Notes under the pieces: generated by a model | Databases searched by the model: none | What the model saw: only the letters and a program-made list of their open reading frames with translations | What the model was told of the DNA's origin: nothing | Program-made: the position numbers and the translations under genes | Shown here: positions 45,125 through 52,341 of the stretch, in pieces | Layout of the letters: each line of letters starts with the position of its first letter | Numbering within the stretch: position 1 is the first letter of the stretch | DNA from: Aeoliella sp052161615 | GTDB taxonomy: Bacteria; Planctomycetota; Planctomycetia; Pirellulales; Lacipirellulaceae | DNA: 64,000 nt | Direction of reading: 5' to 3' | Assembly: GCF_052161615.1 (NCBI RefSeq) | Contig: NZ_CP197417.1 | Coordinates: forward strand, 558,001 to 622,000

Positions 45125-45889
45125 ATGCGTGGTTTCTTCATCACTGGCACCGGTACCGAAGTTGGCAAAACCTACGTCGGCGCACTCCTCGCGAGAGAAC
45201 TCACTTCACGCGGCTTTCGAGTCGGTGTGTATAAGCCCGTTGCGAGTGGTTGCGTGACCCTCAGCGAATTTCAGGCGAGCGGACGCCGTGAGGCGTCTGG
45301 TGAAGTCGAAGTAGAGGGGACGGGAGGCTGGGGGCTCGGGTCTGACGACTTGGTATCCGAAGACGCCCTCGAACTCTGGCAAGCCGCCGGGCAGCCATTA
45401 AGCCTCAACGAAGTCTGCCCGCAGCGTTTCCGCGCGGCGGTCGCGCCGAACGTCGCAGCTCGGATGGAAGACCGCCGCGTCGACACGAACCTGCTACGCA
45501 TCGGCATCGACCCCTGGCTGTCGAACTCCGACATCGTGCTGGTCGAAGGGGCAGGGGGGCTGATGTCGCCGATCTCGGACGACGACTACAACGCCGACCT
45601 CGCCGCGGATCTGGGTTTGCCACTCATCATCGTTGCCGCCAATCGCCTGGGTGTGATCAACGACACCCTGCAAACCGTGATCACGGCCAGTGTATTCGGC
45701 GATGGCCTCGAAGTCGCCGGCGTCGTGCTCAATAGTGCGAGCGAAGCGGTGGACGACGAGAGCCTTTCAACCAACGCCGAGCAGCTACGCGAACACCTAA
45801 GGGTCCCCGTGCTCGGCGAAGTGAGTTACGGCGGCGCACCGTCCGTCGCCACCATCGTCGACGCACTTCTCTCGCGCGGCGACGCGTAG
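45125..45889 (+). CDS. bioD: dethiobiotin synthetase
   Basis: This 254-residue ATP-dependent dethiobiotin synthetase converts 7,8-diaminopelargonate and CO2 to dethiobiotin (biotin pathway). It has the P-loop GTGTEVGKT (8-16), a catalytic Lys region YKPVASGC, VLVEGAGGLMSPI (G-x-G-G-x), and LIIVAANRLGVINDTLQT. There is an unusual insertion of about 30 residues after YKPVASGC: it contains a 28-bp sequence identical (in reverse complement) to an intergenic repeat at 56181-56208, and a Gly/Trp-rich piece like C-rich intergenic sequence. The insertion is in frame and the rest of the enzyme is intact. No other bio gene is in the window. Confidence 0.93.
   Translation: MRGFFITGTGTEVGKTYVGALLARELTSRGFRVGVYKPVASGCVTLSEFQASGRREASGEVEVEGTGGWGLGSDDLVSEDALELWQAAGQPLSLNEVCPQRFRAAVAPNVAARMEDRRVDTNLLRIGIDPWLSNSDIVLVEGAGGLMSPISDDDYNADLAADLGLPLIIVAANRLGVINDTLQTVITASVFGDGLEVAGVVLNSASEAVDDESLSTNAEQLREHLRVPVLGEVSYGGAPSVATIVDALLSRGDA
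45271..45300 (+). repeat. intergenic repeat inside bioD coding sequence
   Basis: AGGCGAGCGGACGCCGTGAG plus GCGTCTGG: 28 bases identical to the reverse complement of 56181-56208, which lies upstream of the aspartate aminotransferase gene. It is palindromic (GGACGCC..GGCGTCT), so it would fold as a small hairpin. In frame it encodes QASGRREASG. Confidence 0.85.
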
Positions 45890-46017
45890 AAGTGGAGAAA
45901 CCCCCTAGCCGGACGGCCACGCTGAGCGCGAATTAATCAAGTGGAGAGCTTTGTTTCACTTCTGTCCGCAGAGACGTAGCTCCGCGGCTATTGGGAAGTG
46001 ATACGCTTACAAACGCC

Positions 46018-46046
46018 AAGTGCCCAGGTTTTTACCCTGGGCACTT
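46018..46046. terminator. hairpin between convergent bioD and GH57 genes
   Basis: AAGTGCCCAGG-TTTTTAC-CCTGGGCACTT: perfect 11-bp stem with a 7-nt loop. There is no long T run on either side, so it may be a weak bidirectional terminator or a repeat. A doubled ATAGCCTACAGC unit follows at 46069-46096. Confidence 0.55.
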
Positions 46047-46097
46047 AAGCGTCTTATTCTTGCCGATAGCCTACAGCTTATAGCCTACAGCCTTAAG

Positions 46098-48278
46098 CTA
46101 ATTCCCTACCGCCATCGCCGTCTGATTCATTCGGCTTTCGGCCAGGCTGGTGTCGATGGTCATCCGGAGCTTCACGCTCCAGCGGCCCGACTCGTCGGCT
46201 TGCAGCATCCAGTGGGGCAGGACCACCACGGACTGGTGGACCATTTCGAAGCCACCTTCGCTCTGGCTCACCGTTGCGATGGGGTGCGTCCAGATGCTGG
46301 TGGGGCGATCGATGGTGAGTCCGCAGTCGATGCCGAGCCAGCCGTCGACTAGGTGCAGCGACTCGACGTCGATCTGATCGAGCTTCACGCCGAGCTGACC
46401 AATCGATTGGCCGTCGCCCGAGTGGAAGAACCGATCGTCGGCACCCGAGGGCAAGCCGGCGAAGTTCAGTTCGATGCCGAAGTGCAGGGGTTGATCCTTT
46501 GGCAGGCCTTCGAGCAAGTAGGCGATTTCGAGTTCCGAGCCACCTGCTTCGAGCGTGATGCCCTTGGTGATGCGGACCTGGTGACCATCGACGTGGCCAT
46601 CGCGGGTCATCATCAACTGCATCCGCTCGGGGCTACGACGCAGCTTGGCTTCGTAGCTGCCGGTGACGAAGTCGCCCTGCTCGCGGTACTCGTTAGTGGC
46701 GATATCGTTGAGCGAAACGTCGAGGTCGAAGAAGTGGTCGACCAGGCTCTTACGCAGGTAGGTGTCGTAAACGCTCACCTCCTTGTCGAGACCTTCTTGC
46801 TTGAACACCACGCGGTCGTGGATGCTCGCCACGTCACCACCCGCGGCCGACGGGCCGGCCAGCACCTTGCGGTGATAGGCTTCGGGACGGCGAGCCAGCG
46901 TGGCCAGCAGGTTGTGACAAATCGAGCGAACGTCGAGTTCGTACAGCGAGCCACCAACGGCGGGTGCTGCGTAGGCCACCAGGGCGTTCGACGCGAGGCG
47001 AACTTCTTGCCGAGCGTCGAAGTTGTAGTCGGCCGCCTCGATCGAGGCCCAGTCGCCCGCCTGATCGGCGTCGTTCAGGTGCTCATCGATCAAGTTGTCG
47101 GCGGCGATCAAGTGGTTGAACACGGCGTTACGCAGGTGAGGCAGGTACACGCCACCGAACGCCCCGTGCCAGTAGCTGCAATTGCACTGGCCGCGGTAGA
47201 GCTCGGTTTGTGCTTGATCGAGCAGGCTCGACTGCTGCCCGTCGGCACGCAGCTCGGCGAGGCGATTGCTCACCTCGAGCATGCGGGCGTACATCTCGCC
47301 GGTCTCGGGATAGCGAGCCTTGAAGTTCCGCCAGAAGCCACCGCGAATGAACGGCTTCACCTTGTCCCACATGCCCGCGTCTTCGAGCTCGTGGTGCGCG
47401 TCCTCGTAGTTGTTCTGCTGCTGAGCCGGCAGAGCCCACTCGGTCATCTCGCGATAGCTCGCTTCGGGAATGTAGATCTTGCCCAAGGGAGCCACCGAGT
47501 TGAGTGCCTCGGTCGGCGTGGTGACGTTGATCCAGTCCTGGTTCTGGACCAGGGCGTCGAAGAACCGGCGGAGCCAACCGTTGTCGTACACGTGGGCCTT
47601 GGTGTCGGGCCAGGTGCCGAACTTCTCGCCGTCGTCACCGAACATGACAATGGCGTTTGGCTGAATCGACGCGACGTGACGCAGGTAGTCGATGGTCTCT
47701 TGTGGCTCGGCGAACGGCAGGGTGTAACGGAGCTTCTCGCTGCCCGGGAACACGCTCAGCAATTGGCCGTTGTTCTCAGTGAGGTAGTAGCCATGCAGAT
47801 CGTCTTCGGTCCAGCCGGCGCACTTGAAGTGGAAGTCGTCGAGGATGGTGTAGCGAATGCCGGCGGTCGCCAGGTCGCTGGTCAGCGATTGCTCCCAAAC
47901 ACGCTCGGGCATCCACATGCCTTGCACGTCGGCACCCAGTCGATTGTTGAGCCACTCGGTGTAGCTAGCGATTTGACCCACGCGGTCGCGCGGCGGAATC
48001 ATCGTCAGGATCGGTTCGTAGAACGCACCACCGACTATCTCCAGCCGACCCGCAGCCACGAGCGCCGCCAAACGGTCGAGGTACTCGGGGTGAGCGCGGT
48101 CGAGCCACTCGATCAACGAGCCGCTGTTATGAATCGCCAGCTTCAGCGAATCGTAGGGCTCGAACACTTCGAGCATCGGCAGGTAGCTGTCCTGGTAGGC
48201 CTGCTCCATCACGCCGTCGAAGTTGCCAATGGGTTGGTGGTTGTGAAGCGTGAGAACCAGTCGGATGGGGGACGTCAT
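46098..48278 (-). CDS. GH57-family glycoside hydrolase / 4-alpha-glucanotransferase-like
   Basis: This ~726-residue alpha-glucan-active enzyme of family GH57 has an N-terminal (beta/alpha)7 domain starting LVLTLHNHQPIGNFDGVMEQAY. MWMPERVWEQSL carries the likely nucleophile Glu, and VMFGDDGEKFGTWP carries the likely acid/base Asp. A DUF1925/DUF1926-type C-terminal region follows (YHRKVLAGPSAAGGDVASIHDRVVFKQEGLDKEVSVYDTYLRKSLVDHFF; then beta-rich, SIWTHPIATVSQSEGGFE). The start MTSPIRL at 48278 fits the family; the frame extends 33 codons further with poor composition. It has no signal peptide, so it is cytoplasmic, acting on glycogen or maltodextrin. It may work with GlgA further right in the window. 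Confidence 0.88.
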   Translation of the reverse strand: MTSPIRLVLTLHNHQPIGNFDGVMEQAYQDSYLPMLEVFEPYDSLKLAIHNSGSLIEWLDRAHPEYLDRLAALVAAGRLEIVGGAFYEPILTMIPPRDRVGQIASYTEWLNNRLGADVQGMWMPERVWEQSLTSDLATAGIRYTILDDFHFKCAGWTEDDLHGYYLTENNGQLLSVFPGSEKLRYTLPFAEPQETIDYLRHVASIQPNAIVMFGDDGEKFGTWPDTKAHVYDNGWLRRFFDALVQNQDWINVTTPTEALNSVAPLGKIYIPEASYREMTEWALPAQQQNNYEDAHHELEDAGMWDKVKPFIRGGFWRNFKARYPETGEMYARMLEVSNRLAELRADGQQSSLLDQAQTELYRGQCNCSYWHGAFGGVYLPHLRNAVFNHLIAADNLIDEHLNDADQAGDWASIEAADYNFDARQEVRLASNALVAYAAPAVGGSLYELDVRSICHNLLATLARRPEAYHRKVLAGPSAAGGDVASIHDRVVFKQEGLDKEVSVYDTYLRKSLVDHFFDLDVSLNDIATNEYREQGDFVTGSYEAKLRRSPERMQLMMTRDGHVDGHQVRITKGITLEAGGSELEIAYLLEGLPKDQPLHFGIELNFAGLPSGADDRFFHSGDGQSIGQLGVKLDQIDVESLHLVDGWLGIDCGLTIDRPTSIWTHPIATVSQSEGGFEMVHQSVVVLPHWMLQADESGRWSVKLRMTIDTSLAESRMNQTAMAVGN

Positions 48279-48427
48279 GGCGTTTATCGATCGGGCGGTA
48301 AAGTGTAGGGGAACGAGGGGGCAAGACGGCATTGCTGGCACCGCCCGTTTCATCGTGATAGTACCGAATACCGGCACGGATGGCTACGTGCGTAGGTACG
48401 ATTCGCAGGATGATTACAGGGCATCCC

Positions 48428-48451
48428 GGCGGCAGAACCCTTACTGCCGCC
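48428..48451. repeat. short inverted repeat in the GH57/chemoreceptor divergent gap
   Basis: GGCGGCAG-AACCCTTA-CTGCCGCC, 8-bp perfect arms. GGCGGCAG recurs at ~48520. The 445-bp gap has no other feature I can support. Confidence 0.6.
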
Positions 48452-48723
48452 AAGCCCACTGGCAATGCTGGCAGTTTACTCAATCGGCAATCTTTCACCG
48501 ACCCGACAGGGAAACTTAGGCGGCAGTGTCGGAGTTCTTTGTCGCACGGTTCGGCCTATGTCGAACTGCCGGATTGCGACGTCTGCTATCTGGCGGGTCT
48601 GCAACCAACGCTGCTCCAATCCGCAGAGGTCCGGGTTCATTGCTTTTTGCCATGGATTCGCTTCGTGTTCTACGCTTGTCGGGGGCTACTCGGCCCTCGA
48701 TTCTCGATCACAGGGGCAAAACC

Positions 48724-50010
48724 ATGGCGGCACTGGACACTCCAAGTTTGGCAACCGAGCTACGCGCAATAAAGGCGCAGGCCACCGAAACTCTGGTCGA
48801 CTTCGACGAGGAGGCCCTGCGTAGCGTGCTGGTACGTGCTGCCGGAAGGAAGCTCTCGGCAGTGGCTAAGTCGTCGTCGCAAGCGGTTGGCGACCAAATC
48901 GAAGCCATACGCCACGCGGTAACCGACTTCGACGACATCCTCGATCGAATGCGGACCGTTCAGCAGTGCGTGGCCGAGATCGACTCGAGCATCGGCACTG
49001 TCGTCAGAGAGGCGACCGGAAGCTCGCAGGAACTGGACGTGGTCCGGCAGCGGATGGAGGTGCTTGAAATGCACTTCCAGGCGATCGACGGACTGGTGCG
49101 CTCAGTGAATGAGATCGCCGATCAAACGCACTTGCTGGCGCTCAACGCCACGATCGAAGCGGCCCGCGCGGGCGATGCAGGCAAGGGGTTCGCCGTGGTC
49201 GCCAGCGAGGTGAAAGAACTCGCCAACACCACCAAAGCGACCAATCAAGAAGTGCAGCAAACGCTCGACAGTATCGCCGAAGCGGTAGCCACGCTCTCCA
49301 ATAGCGTCGAGCAATCGGTGGCGAAGATGGCGCAGTCGGTAGCAGCCGTAGAGGTCGCTCGGCAAAGCGCTTCGACCATCGGGACGCAAACCGGGCAATT
49401 CGGAATGCGACTGCAAACATCACTCGACCAGTTTCGGCGACTGGACGGGGCGAGTGTTGTCGTCGAGAACGAAGTCCAAGAAATCGACGCCATCGGCCGG
49501 ACGTTCTACTATCTGATCGAACTGATGATGGCCCACTCGGCCGGTCGCGAAGCGATCAACCCACTTGCTCGCCTGGCACCTCTGGTCGAAGGCAGCACGT
49601 TCCGCGCGTCGCATCGCTTCACGAAGCCCGAGCGCGAGTACGTGCTCGCGGCCGACGACATCCTGATCTCAGCCACCGACACCAAGGGTAAGATCACGTT
49701 CGCCAACAACAAGTTCTACGACGTGGCCGAGTACGACTACGGCACGCTCGTTGGGAGGCCGCACAACATTATCCGCCATCCCGACATGCCCAAGGCGGCA
49801 TTCGCCGACCTGTGGGCGGTGATCGAGGCGGGTAAGCTCTGGCAGGGGTACGTTCTCAACCGGTCGCGAACCGGGCAGCGATACTGGGTGAAGGCCAACG
49901 TGTTCCCCTGCTTCGAAGGGGGCCGAATCGTCGGCTACATCAGCATCCGCACGAAGCCCGAACCCGAGATGGTGCGGAAGGCCATGGAAGCGTACCGGCT
50001 AGTACCGTGA
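48724..50010 (+). CDS. cytoplasmic methyl-accepting chemotaxis protein with C-terminal PAS domain
   Basis: This 428-residue soluble chemoreceptor-like protein has no membrane helix. The signalling domain is first (~20-270), with the conserved hairpin IADQTHLLALNATIEAARAGDAGKGFAVVASEVKELANTTKATNQEV. A PAS domain follows (~300-420): ADDILISATDTKGKITFANNKFYDVAEYDYGTLVGRPHNIIRHPDMPKAAFADLW..LNRSRTGQRYWVKANVFP, like the Aer-type (redox/FAD) PAS. In Aer the PAS domain is at the N-terminus, so the order is reversed here. ATG at 48724 is preferred over upstream frames. No flanking che genes are in the window. Confidence 0.85.
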   Translation: MAALDTPSLATELRAIKAQATETLVDFDEEALRSVLVRAAGRKLSAVAKSSSQAVGDQIEAIRHAVTDFDDILDRMRTVQQCVAEIDSSIGTVVREATGSSQELDVVRQRMEVLEMHFQAIDGLVRSVNEIADQTHLLALNATIEAARAGDAGKGFAVVASEVKELANTTKATNQEVQQTLDSIAEAVATLSNSVEQSVAKMAQSVAAVEVARQSASTIGTQTGQFGMRLQTSLDQFRRLDGASVVVENEVQEIDAIGRTFYYLIELMMAHSAGREAINPLARLAPLVEGSTFRASHRFTKPEREYVLAADDILISATDTKGKITFANNKFYDVAEYDYGTLVGRPHNIIRHPDMPKAAFADLWAVIEAGKLWQGYVLNRSRTGQRYWVKANVFPCFEGGRIVGYISIRTKPEPEMVRKAMEAYRLVP

Positions 50011-50027
50011 GAAGCCTGGGAAAGGAA

Positions 50028-50064
50028 GCTCTCAGAACTCCACCACGTCCAAGTCCCTCGCTAG
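50028..50064. repeat. 37-bp direct repeat, copy 1 (left flank of higBA)
   Basis: GCTCTCAGAACTCCACCACG...CTCGCTAG, 36 of 37 bases identical to 50807-50843. It duplicates the last ~11 codons of the MBL-hydrolase gene and supplies the stop codon of the HigA gene (TAG at 50063-50061, minus strand). Confidence 0.95.
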
Positions 50065-50375
50065 TGCTGCGCAAACTGCGATAGGGTCACTGACCCACCG
50101 GGGAGGCGGACAACTAGCTCCAGAGAGCCACCCAGCGACCCGACAATCTTTTGAAGAGTACTGATTTGCATGTCCTCTTGACTCTCCATCTTAGAAAGGC
50201 TTGGCTGAGAAATACCTAGCCGTTCGGCAAGTTCCTCTTGTGTTAGGCCGGAGTGTTTACGCAATTCCGCCAGGAGCATTTCGCGATGGATTTGCTTGAC
50301 GCGCGCATCAGATTGCGTGCGCCGCTCAGTTGGCATCTTGTCCAGCAGCTTCGCAAACTTCTTATGACCGGCCAT
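50061..50375 (-). CDS. higA: HigA-type antitoxin (XRE helix-turn-helix)
   Basis: This ~104-residue DNA-binding antitoxin is second in the TA operon. The HTH is RKHSGLTQEELAERLGISQPSLSKMESQEDMQISTLQKIVGSLGG (~40-80). It neutralises the upstream toxin and probably autorepresses the operon. ATG at 50375 shares one base with the toxin stop (TGATG), a translational-coupling signature; an in-frame TTG at 50378 is less likely. The toxin-first order is the HigBA hallmark. The C-terminus ends in a 37-bp direct repeat of the neighbouring gene. Confidence 0.9.
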   Translation of the reverse strand: MAGHKKFAKLLDKMPTERRTQSDARVKQIHREMLLAELRKHSGLTQEELAERLGISQPSLSKMESQEDMQISTLQKIVGSLGGSLELVVRLPGGSVTLSQFAQH

Positions 50376-50731
50376 CAAAACAATCCTTCTTCCCGCGGTT
50401 CATCCAGATAGGTATCGAAAAGCAGGTCAGCCTTAGGAACCATACGGTCGTAAAACCTATTGTCGCCGGTCTTATCGCCGCCGATCAAAAGTATCGCAGT
50501 GCGTCGCGGGTCGAACGCGAAAAATGTTCGCAACGGTCGCCCCGCGTGCTGCGTCCGAAGCTCCTTCATGTTCGAATGCTTGGACCCTTGGATCGCGTCT
50601 ACATGAGGGCGACCCAATTGGGGACCTAACGCAGCGAGCAGCTCGACGCTGGCCCGTAATGAGTCCTGCTCCGATTCGCTTAGGGAGTTCCACCAGATCT
50701 CGAACTCATCGGTGAACTCAACTTCCCACAT
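50375..50731 (-). CDS. higB: HigB/RelE-type toxin
   Basis: This 118-residue mRNA-interferase-type toxin (phage Gp49-like HigB family) has the conserved start MWEVEFTDEFEIWWNSLSESEQDSL and GRPHVDAIQGSKHSNMKELRTQHAGRPLRTFFAFDPRRTAILLIGGDKTGDNRFYDRMVPKADLLFD. It is first gene of the TA pair, with its stop overlapping the antitoxin ATG. Its start codon lies two bases downstream of a good -10 box (see promoter), so transcription may start so close to the ATG that the message is leaderless, or the codon used is an internal one. The conserved N-terminus argues for ATG 50731. Confidence 0.9.
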   Translation of the reverse strand: MWEVEFTDEFEIWWNSLSESEQDSLRASVELLAALGPQLGRPHVDAIQGSKHSNMKELRTQHAGRPLRTFFAFDPRRTAILLIGGDKTGDNRFYDRMVPKADLLFDTYLDEPREEGLF

Positions 50732-50732
50732 A

Positions 50733-50761
50733 AGTATATAACCTACAGGCTATGTTGTCAA
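50733..50761 (-). promoter_or_regulatory. higBA promoter and overlapping palindromic operator
   Basis: On the minus strand TTGACA (50761-50756), a 17-bp spacer, TATACT (50738-50733). Within the spacer is an imperfect palindrome ATAACCTACAGGCTAT (plus strand 50738-50753), probably the antitoxin's operator for autorepression. The -10 ends only 1 bp before the ATG. Confidence 0.8.
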
Positions 50762-50806
50762 TTTCGATCTCGTCATGCCCGGACCATTCCTCCTAGGCCC
50801 AAGAAC

Positions 50807-50843
50807 GCTCTCAGAACTCCACCACGTCCAAGTCCCGCGCTAG
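50807..50843. repeat. 37-bp direct repeat, copy 2 (within the MBL gene 3' end)
   Basis: GCTCTCAGAACTCCACCACG...CGCGCTAG, the right-hand copy. It is the natural 3' end of the MBL-hydrolase gene. The two copies are 779 bp apart and enclose the higBA operon. Confidence 0.95.
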
Positions 50844-51566
50844 CTCGATGTTCGCAAACACCTTACGCGCGTCGGTGAGGTCGAAGTCGTAGTCTTTGGT
50901 GAGCAGTGGGTCGACGTGCGTGACGAGTAGCCGCTTCACCTCGGCGGCTCGCGCGACCTCTGCCACTTGGTCGAGGCAACTGTGGCCGGTGAGTTTGGCG
51001 AGGTCGTCGTGGCCGGCGGGGAAGGTGGCTTCGTGGACCAAGAGATCGACGCCGCGGATCTGGTCGACGTACGCCGCGCTAGTCGAGGCGGTCGTATCGG
51101 TGACGTACGCCATCGAGTGCCCAGGCCATTCGAGCCGCATGCCGATCGCCCCGCCGGGATGTTCGAGCGGGAAGACCTTCATCGTTCCCACGTCACCCTC
51201 CGTGTTGGCAGGAAGCTCGCACGCGCCATGGAGACTCTCAAAGCGATAGCCCGGCGCCACTGGGAACAAGTGCGGCGCGAACAGATGCGTCGTCACCGCC
51301 TCGATCTTGTCGGGCTCGCCATGAATTGTCACGCGGTCGTAGGCATCGACGCCGAACGTCTCGACCAGGTAAGTTAGCCCGCTGACGTGATCAAGATGAG
51401 CGTGGCTTAGAAAGATATCGACGCGCGGGGTCGTCAGATAGTCAGCGAGCCGAAACAACCCCGTCCCCGCGTCGAGCACCACGCCCACCTCGGGCAATAC
51501 AAACGCCGCGGTCTGACGCCGCGCGCTCGGATGAAAACCAGTGGTGCCCAGGCAGACAACTTGCAT
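50811..51566 (-). CDS. MBL-fold metallo-hydrolase (RNase Z-like)
   Basis: This 251-residue metallo-beta-lactamase-fold hydrolase has the metal-binding motif SHAHLDHVSGL (H-x-H-x-D-H, ~54-64), MAYVTDTTAS (Asp), and THVDPL (His). GTTGFHPSARRQTAAFVLP at the start resembles RNase Z / beta-lactamase-domain hydrolases; substrate not assignable. ATG at 51566. Its last ~11 codons are repeated directly on the far side of higBA. The gene stays complete because the repeat supplies the same ending. Confidence 0.88.
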   Translation of the reverse strand: MQVVCLGTTGFHPSARRQTAAFVLPEVGVVLDAGTGLFRLADYLTTPRVDIFLSHAHLDHVSGLTYLVETFGVDAYDRVTIHGEPDKIEAVTTHLFAPHLFPVAPGYRFESLHGACELPANTEGDVGTMKVFPLEHPGGAIGMRLEWPGHSMAYVTDTTASTSAAYVDQIRGVDLLVHEATFPAGHDDLAKLTGHSCLDQVAEVARAAEVKRLLVTHVDPLLTKDYDFDLTDARKVFANIELARDLDVVEF

Positions 51567-51643
51567 GCAGAGAATCTAGCACGATTGCGGTAGCGGAAGC
51601 AAATCGCGAAGGGCCAGTCATACCCCTCGAACATCCCTAATAG

Positions 51644-51665
51644 CCCCGCCCAAGCCTGGGCGGGG
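51644..51665. repeat. perfect 9-bp-arm hairpin after the PIN toxin gene
   Basis: CCCCGCCCA-AGCC-TGGGCGGGG, directly after the vapC stop codon. There is no T run, so it might be a weak terminator or a repeat. Confidence 0.6.
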
Positions 51666-51666
51666 G

Positions 51667-52044
51667 TCAGCCCTGGATAAGAGCGACACCATATTTTTCA
51701 AACTGACCATCCCGCGTCACAATCGTCCAATCCCTTCCGATGGCTTGGGCAATGAGCAGGCGATCGAACGGATCTCGATGATGCCAAGGCAGAGATTCCA
51801 CTCGTAGCGCGTCGTCCAAGGTCACGTCGATCGTTTCGAAGAAATTGGCGCTGATGGCCCCTTTCAGATCGACGGGGGCTTCGAGTTTGCCGAGACTTCG
51901 CTTAATGGCGATCTCCCAAGCCACGATAGAGCTCACGTAAACTCCATTTTGCAAATCCGAAATGGCGGAGCTTGCAGGAGCACTAAGTGAGCTGGGATCA
52001 GCGAACCACCACAACGCTACATGGGTATCAAGAAGAAGGTTCAT
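51667..52044 (-). CDS. PIN-domain toxin (VapC-like)
   Basis: This 125-residue PIN ribonuclease-type toxin has the metal-binding acidic residues DTHVALWW (Asp6), AWEIAIK (Glu), DPFDRLLIAQA (Asp) and IVTRDGQFEKYGV (Asp), in the usual order for VapC. It is expected to cleave tRNA or rRNA when free of antitoxin. It overlaps its partner by 17 bp, a typical TA arrangement. The start is ATG at 52044. Confidence 0.88.
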   Translation of the reverse strand: MNLLLDTHVALWWFADPSSLSAPASSAISDLQNGVYVSSIVAWEIAIKRSLGKLEAPVDLKGAISANFFETIDVTLDDALRVESLPWHHRDPFDRLLIAQAIGRDWTIVTRDGQFEKYGVALIQG

Positions 52045-52276
52045 CGCCCCCCTTCATGCCGAATGCCTCCCGCATGTCATCCGGCAACTCGTCGAAGTCG
52101 TCCGCAATCACCACTTGCCCCTTCCACTGTCCGCCTCGCCGTACGGCAGCTTGAGGTAGCGTCCGTTGGTCGCCCAATAGCCGATCGATTACGTACTGCT
52201 GTACGTCATTGTATCCTGCCGCGATGGCTGCGGCGCGAAGGCGAGGTTCGTATTCGCTGGGAATGTGGAGCGTCAT
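52028..52276 (-). CDS. antitoxin partner of the PIN toxin (VapB-like/DUF2281-like)
   Basis: This ~82-residue protein upstream of vapC begins MTLHIPSEYEPRLRAAAIAAGYNDVQQYVIDRLLGDQ and ends in an acidic C-terminus (ADDFDELPDDMREAFGMKGGDEPSS), typical of antitoxins. ATG at 52276 has AAAGGACC upstream; an in-frame start 10 codons earlier (52306) is less likely. Family assignment is loose, but the order, the overlap and the size make it the antitoxin. Confidence 0.75.
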   Translation of the reverse strand: MTLHIPSEYEPRLRAAAIAAGYNDVQQYVIDRLLGDQRTLPQAAVRRGGQWKGQVVIADDFDELPDDMREAFGMKGGDEPSS

Positions 52277-52341
52277 GGGGAAGGTCCTTTGTATCCACCC
52301 TACCAACCCACCAACGGAACCGTCAATTTCGATTCCACCAC

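Noticed and set aside
46353..48308. 651-codon plus-strand frame antisense to the GH57 gene
   Set aside because: Low-complexity Val/Glu/Arg sequence with no recognisable motif; the minus strand has clear GH57 catalytic motifs.
48526..48723. Longer start of the chemoreceptor, and a c-di-GMP riboswitch in this leader
   Set aside because: The added 66 residues are Arg/Gly-rich without domain; no GEMM-type core is seen.
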